A stretch of DNA of 6,943 nucleotides from Actinomycetota bacterium (GTDB lineage Bacteria; Actinomycetota; Nitriliruptoria; Nitriliruptorales; JAHWKO01). The notes under the pieces are model-generated. The model did no database searches. It was not told the origin of the DNA and was given only the letters and a program-made list of their open reading frames with translations. Position 1 is the first letter of the stretch, and every line of letters starts with the position of its first letter. Shown here one piece after another: positions 5,977 to 6,943 of this stretch. Location of the stretch: positions 1 through 6,943 of the forward strand of contig JAHWKO010000106.1 of assembly GCA_019347855.1 (NCBI GenBank), in the 5' to 3' direction. Both the position numbers and the translations under genes were made by a program.

Positions 5977-6028
5977 CCGTCCACATGGGACCCGTCCTCG
6001 TCCACGACCCGTCCACGGCCTGTCCACA
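5977..6028 (+). promoter_or_regulatory. Four co-oriented DnaA boxes in helical phase
   Basis: CCGTCCACA (5977-5985), TCGTCCACG (5998-6006), CCGTCCACG (6009-6017) and CTGTCCACA (6020-6028) all read in plus orientation. Start-to-start distances are 21, 11 and 11 bases, so all four lie on about the same face of the helix. The last is an 8/9 match to TTGTCCACA. The others differ mainly in the two leading bases, which are also variable (Y Y) in Streptomyces boxes. Confidence 0.8.
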
Positions 6029-6039
6029 GGGGTGTGGAC
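6022..6039. repeat. Head-to-head DnaA-box inverted repeat
   Basis: GTCCACA (6022-6028) and TGTGGAC (6033-6039) are perfect reverse complements separated by GGGG. They are the cores of two oppositely oriented DnaA boxes (6020-6028 and 6033-6041), the only convergent closely spaced pair in the origin, located nearest to dnaA. Confidence 0.7.
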
Positions 6040-6040
6040 G

Positions 6041-6058
6041 CGATCCGTGAGGGGATCG
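6041..6058 (-). terminator. Weak hairpin downstream of dnaA
   Basis: CGATCC (6041-6046) and GGATCG (6053-6058) form a perfect 6-bp stem with a 6-base loop, 22 bases past the dnaA stop. No U tract follows on the minus strand, so it is at best a non-canonical terminator. It may instead be a structural part of oriC, since it abuts the last DnaA box. Confidence 0.25.
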
Positions 6059-6080
6059 ATGACGCGCCGGGGCGTTCGGA

Positions 6081-6943
6081 TCATGCGGTGCGCGCCTGGT
6101 TACGAACACGGCTCGTGAGCTCCTGCACCTGGTCGTAGATGACCCGTCGTTCCTGCATCAGTCCCGCGATCTTGTCGACCGCGTGCATCACGGTCGTGTG
6201 GTCGCGGCCACCGAACGCGGTGCCGATCTTCGGCAGCGACAGCTCGGTCAGCTCCCGGATGAGGTACATCGCGATCTGGCGGGCGATCACCAGGTCCTTC
6301 GTCCGCGACGGGGAGCAGAGGTCCTCGACCGTGAGGTCGAAGTAGTCGGCGACCTCGTCCTGGATCAGCTGGAGACCGATCTCGCGCGAGGACTCGTTGG
6401 GGAACATGTCCTTCAGGACCATCTCGGCGAGCTCGCGGTCGACCTCGGTGCGCTGGAGGCTCGCGAAGGCCGTGACACGGATCAGCGCACCCTCGAGTTC
6501 GCGGATGTTGCTCTGGATCTTCGAGGCGATCAGATCCAGGACGTCCCCTGGGACGGACAGGTTCTCGTAGGTCGCCTTCTTCTTGAGGATCGCGATCCGC
6601 GTCTCGAGGTCCGGTGGCTGGATGTCGGTCATCAGACCCCACTCGAACCGGCTGCGTAGGCGATCCTCGAGCCGGGCGATCCCCTTCGGCGGCCGGTCGC
6701 TGGAGATCACGATCTGCTTCTCGGCGTTGTGCAGCGCGTTGAAGGTGTGGAAGAACTCCTCCTGCGTACGTTCCTTGCCCTCGAGGAACTGGATGTCGTC
6801 GATCAGGAGCACGTCGGCCTGCCGGAACTTCTTCTGGAACGCGATCACCTGGTCGTCACGGATCGCGTTGATGAAGGCGTTGGTGAACTGCTCGGTGGTG
6901 ACGTAGCGCACCTGCAGTCGCGGGTACAGCGACCGGACGTAGT
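6081..6943 (-). CDS. dnaA: Chromosomal replication initiator DnaA, C-terminal part (5' end outside window)
   Basis: DnaA is the AAA+ initiator that binds DnaA boxes at oriC, oligomerises with ATP and opens the duplex. The visible 286 residues begin inside domain III at [19 protein letters not shown] and read in one frame to the TGA at 6081-6083. Fragment positions: Walker B VLLIDD (44-49), sensor 1 VISSD (78-82), box [12 protein letters not shown] with the arginine finger at about residue 98, sensor 2 SNIRELEG (Arg147), then the domain IV helix-turn-helix with the DnaA signature [15 protein letters not shown] (244-258), which contacts the box. Domains I and II and Walker A are outside the window. 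The valine codon GTG at 6909-6911 is internal, not a start. Confidence 0.98.
   Translation of the reverse strand, partial: YVRSLYPRLQVRYVTTEQFTNAFINAIRDDQVIAFQKKFRQADVLLIDDIQFLEGKERTQEEFFHTFNALHNAEKQIVISSDRPPKGIARLEDRLRSRFEWGLMTDIQPPDLETRIAILKKKATYENLSVPGDVLDLIASKIQSNIRELEGALIRVTAFASLQRTEVDRELAEMVLKDMFPNESSREIGLQLIQDEVADYFDLTVEDLCSPSRTKDLVIARQIAMYLIRELTELSLPKIGTAFGGRDHTTVMHAVDKIAGLMQERRVIYDQVQELTSRVRNQARTA

Larger units (their letters stand above)
5768..6080. other. Chromosomal replication origin (oriC)
   Basis: This 313-base non-coding gap between dnaA and dnaN is the canonical bacterial oriC position. It contains about ten matches of 7/9 or better to TTGTCCACA/TTATCCACA. One is perfect (5863-5871), and two are 8/9 (5917-5925, 6020-6028). 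Minus-oriented boxes lie at 5854, 5863, 5906 (weak), 5917 and 6033. Plus-oriented boxes lie at 5783, 5977, 5998, 6009 and 6020. The dnaN-proximal part (about 5801-5850) is visibly richer in A and T than the rest and is the likely unwinding element. A 14-base palindrome (5957-5970) and three ACCGGCC copies fill the centre. No ORF is credible here. Confidence 0.93.

Noticed and set aside
773..6785. About 28 CTCGAG hexamers, roughly ten times what base composition predicts by my hand count
   Set aside because: The sites I checked are in phase with Leu-Glu dipeptides written CTC GAG, the preferred codons, and none falls in oriC. Codon use explains it better than a functional motif.
6909..6911. 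GTG as the start of dnaA
   Set aside because: The conserved DnaA reading frame continues upstream to the window edge ([10 protein letters not shown]), so this codon is an internal valine and the gene is truncated by the window.
1..6943. CRISPR arrays, tRNA or rRNA genes, insertion sequences, att sites
   Set aside because: I saw no regularly spaced direct repeats, no cloverleaf, no transposase motifs and no terminal inverted repeats with target duplications.

Overview
The window is a dnaA-oriC-dnaN-recF-dciA-gyrB chromosomal origin locus from a very GC-rich bacterium. Every gene is read on the minus strand, so the transcriptional order runs from the right edge to the left. The gene order, the strong preference for codons ending in G or C, and the actinobacterial flavour of the GyrB, RecF and DUF721/DciA sequences point to an actinomycete-type organism. 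There is no 6-phosphogluconate dehydrogenase gene between dnaN and recF, as there is in Mycobacterium and Streptomyces, and an extra kinase gene is present. Both suggest a lineage outside those genera, perhaps a deep-branching one. This placement is an inference.

Right to left: 6081-6943 holds the C-terminal two thirds of dnaA. 5768-6080 is a 313-base non-coding origin with about ten DnaA-box-like sites in an ordered arrangement, a 14-base perfect palindrome, a DnaA-trio-like element and a relatively AT-rich patch next to dnaN. 4658-5767 is dnaN and 3481-4647 is recF, separated by only 10 bases. 1726-3387 encodes a soluble PAS-GAF histidine kinase that is not normally found at this locus. 1319-1729 is the DUF721 gene (dciA, replicative helicase loader), overlapping the kinase by 4 bases. 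1-1129 is the 5' part of gyrB, cut by the window edge after the QTK loop. A 189-base leader with three short perfect hairpins lies between dciA and gyrB.

The genes cover successive steps of chromosome replication: DnaA opens oriC, DciA helps load the replicative helicase, DnaN clamps the polymerase, RecF acts at gapped or stalled forks and GyrB powers removal of positive supercoils. The most unusual feature is the kinase, whose stop codon is translationally linked to the start of dciA. The second is the detailed architecture of oriC, where two oppositely oriented, helically phased DnaA-box groups flank the palindrome. The long plus-strand open frames are judged to be high-GC shadows of the minus-strand genes.
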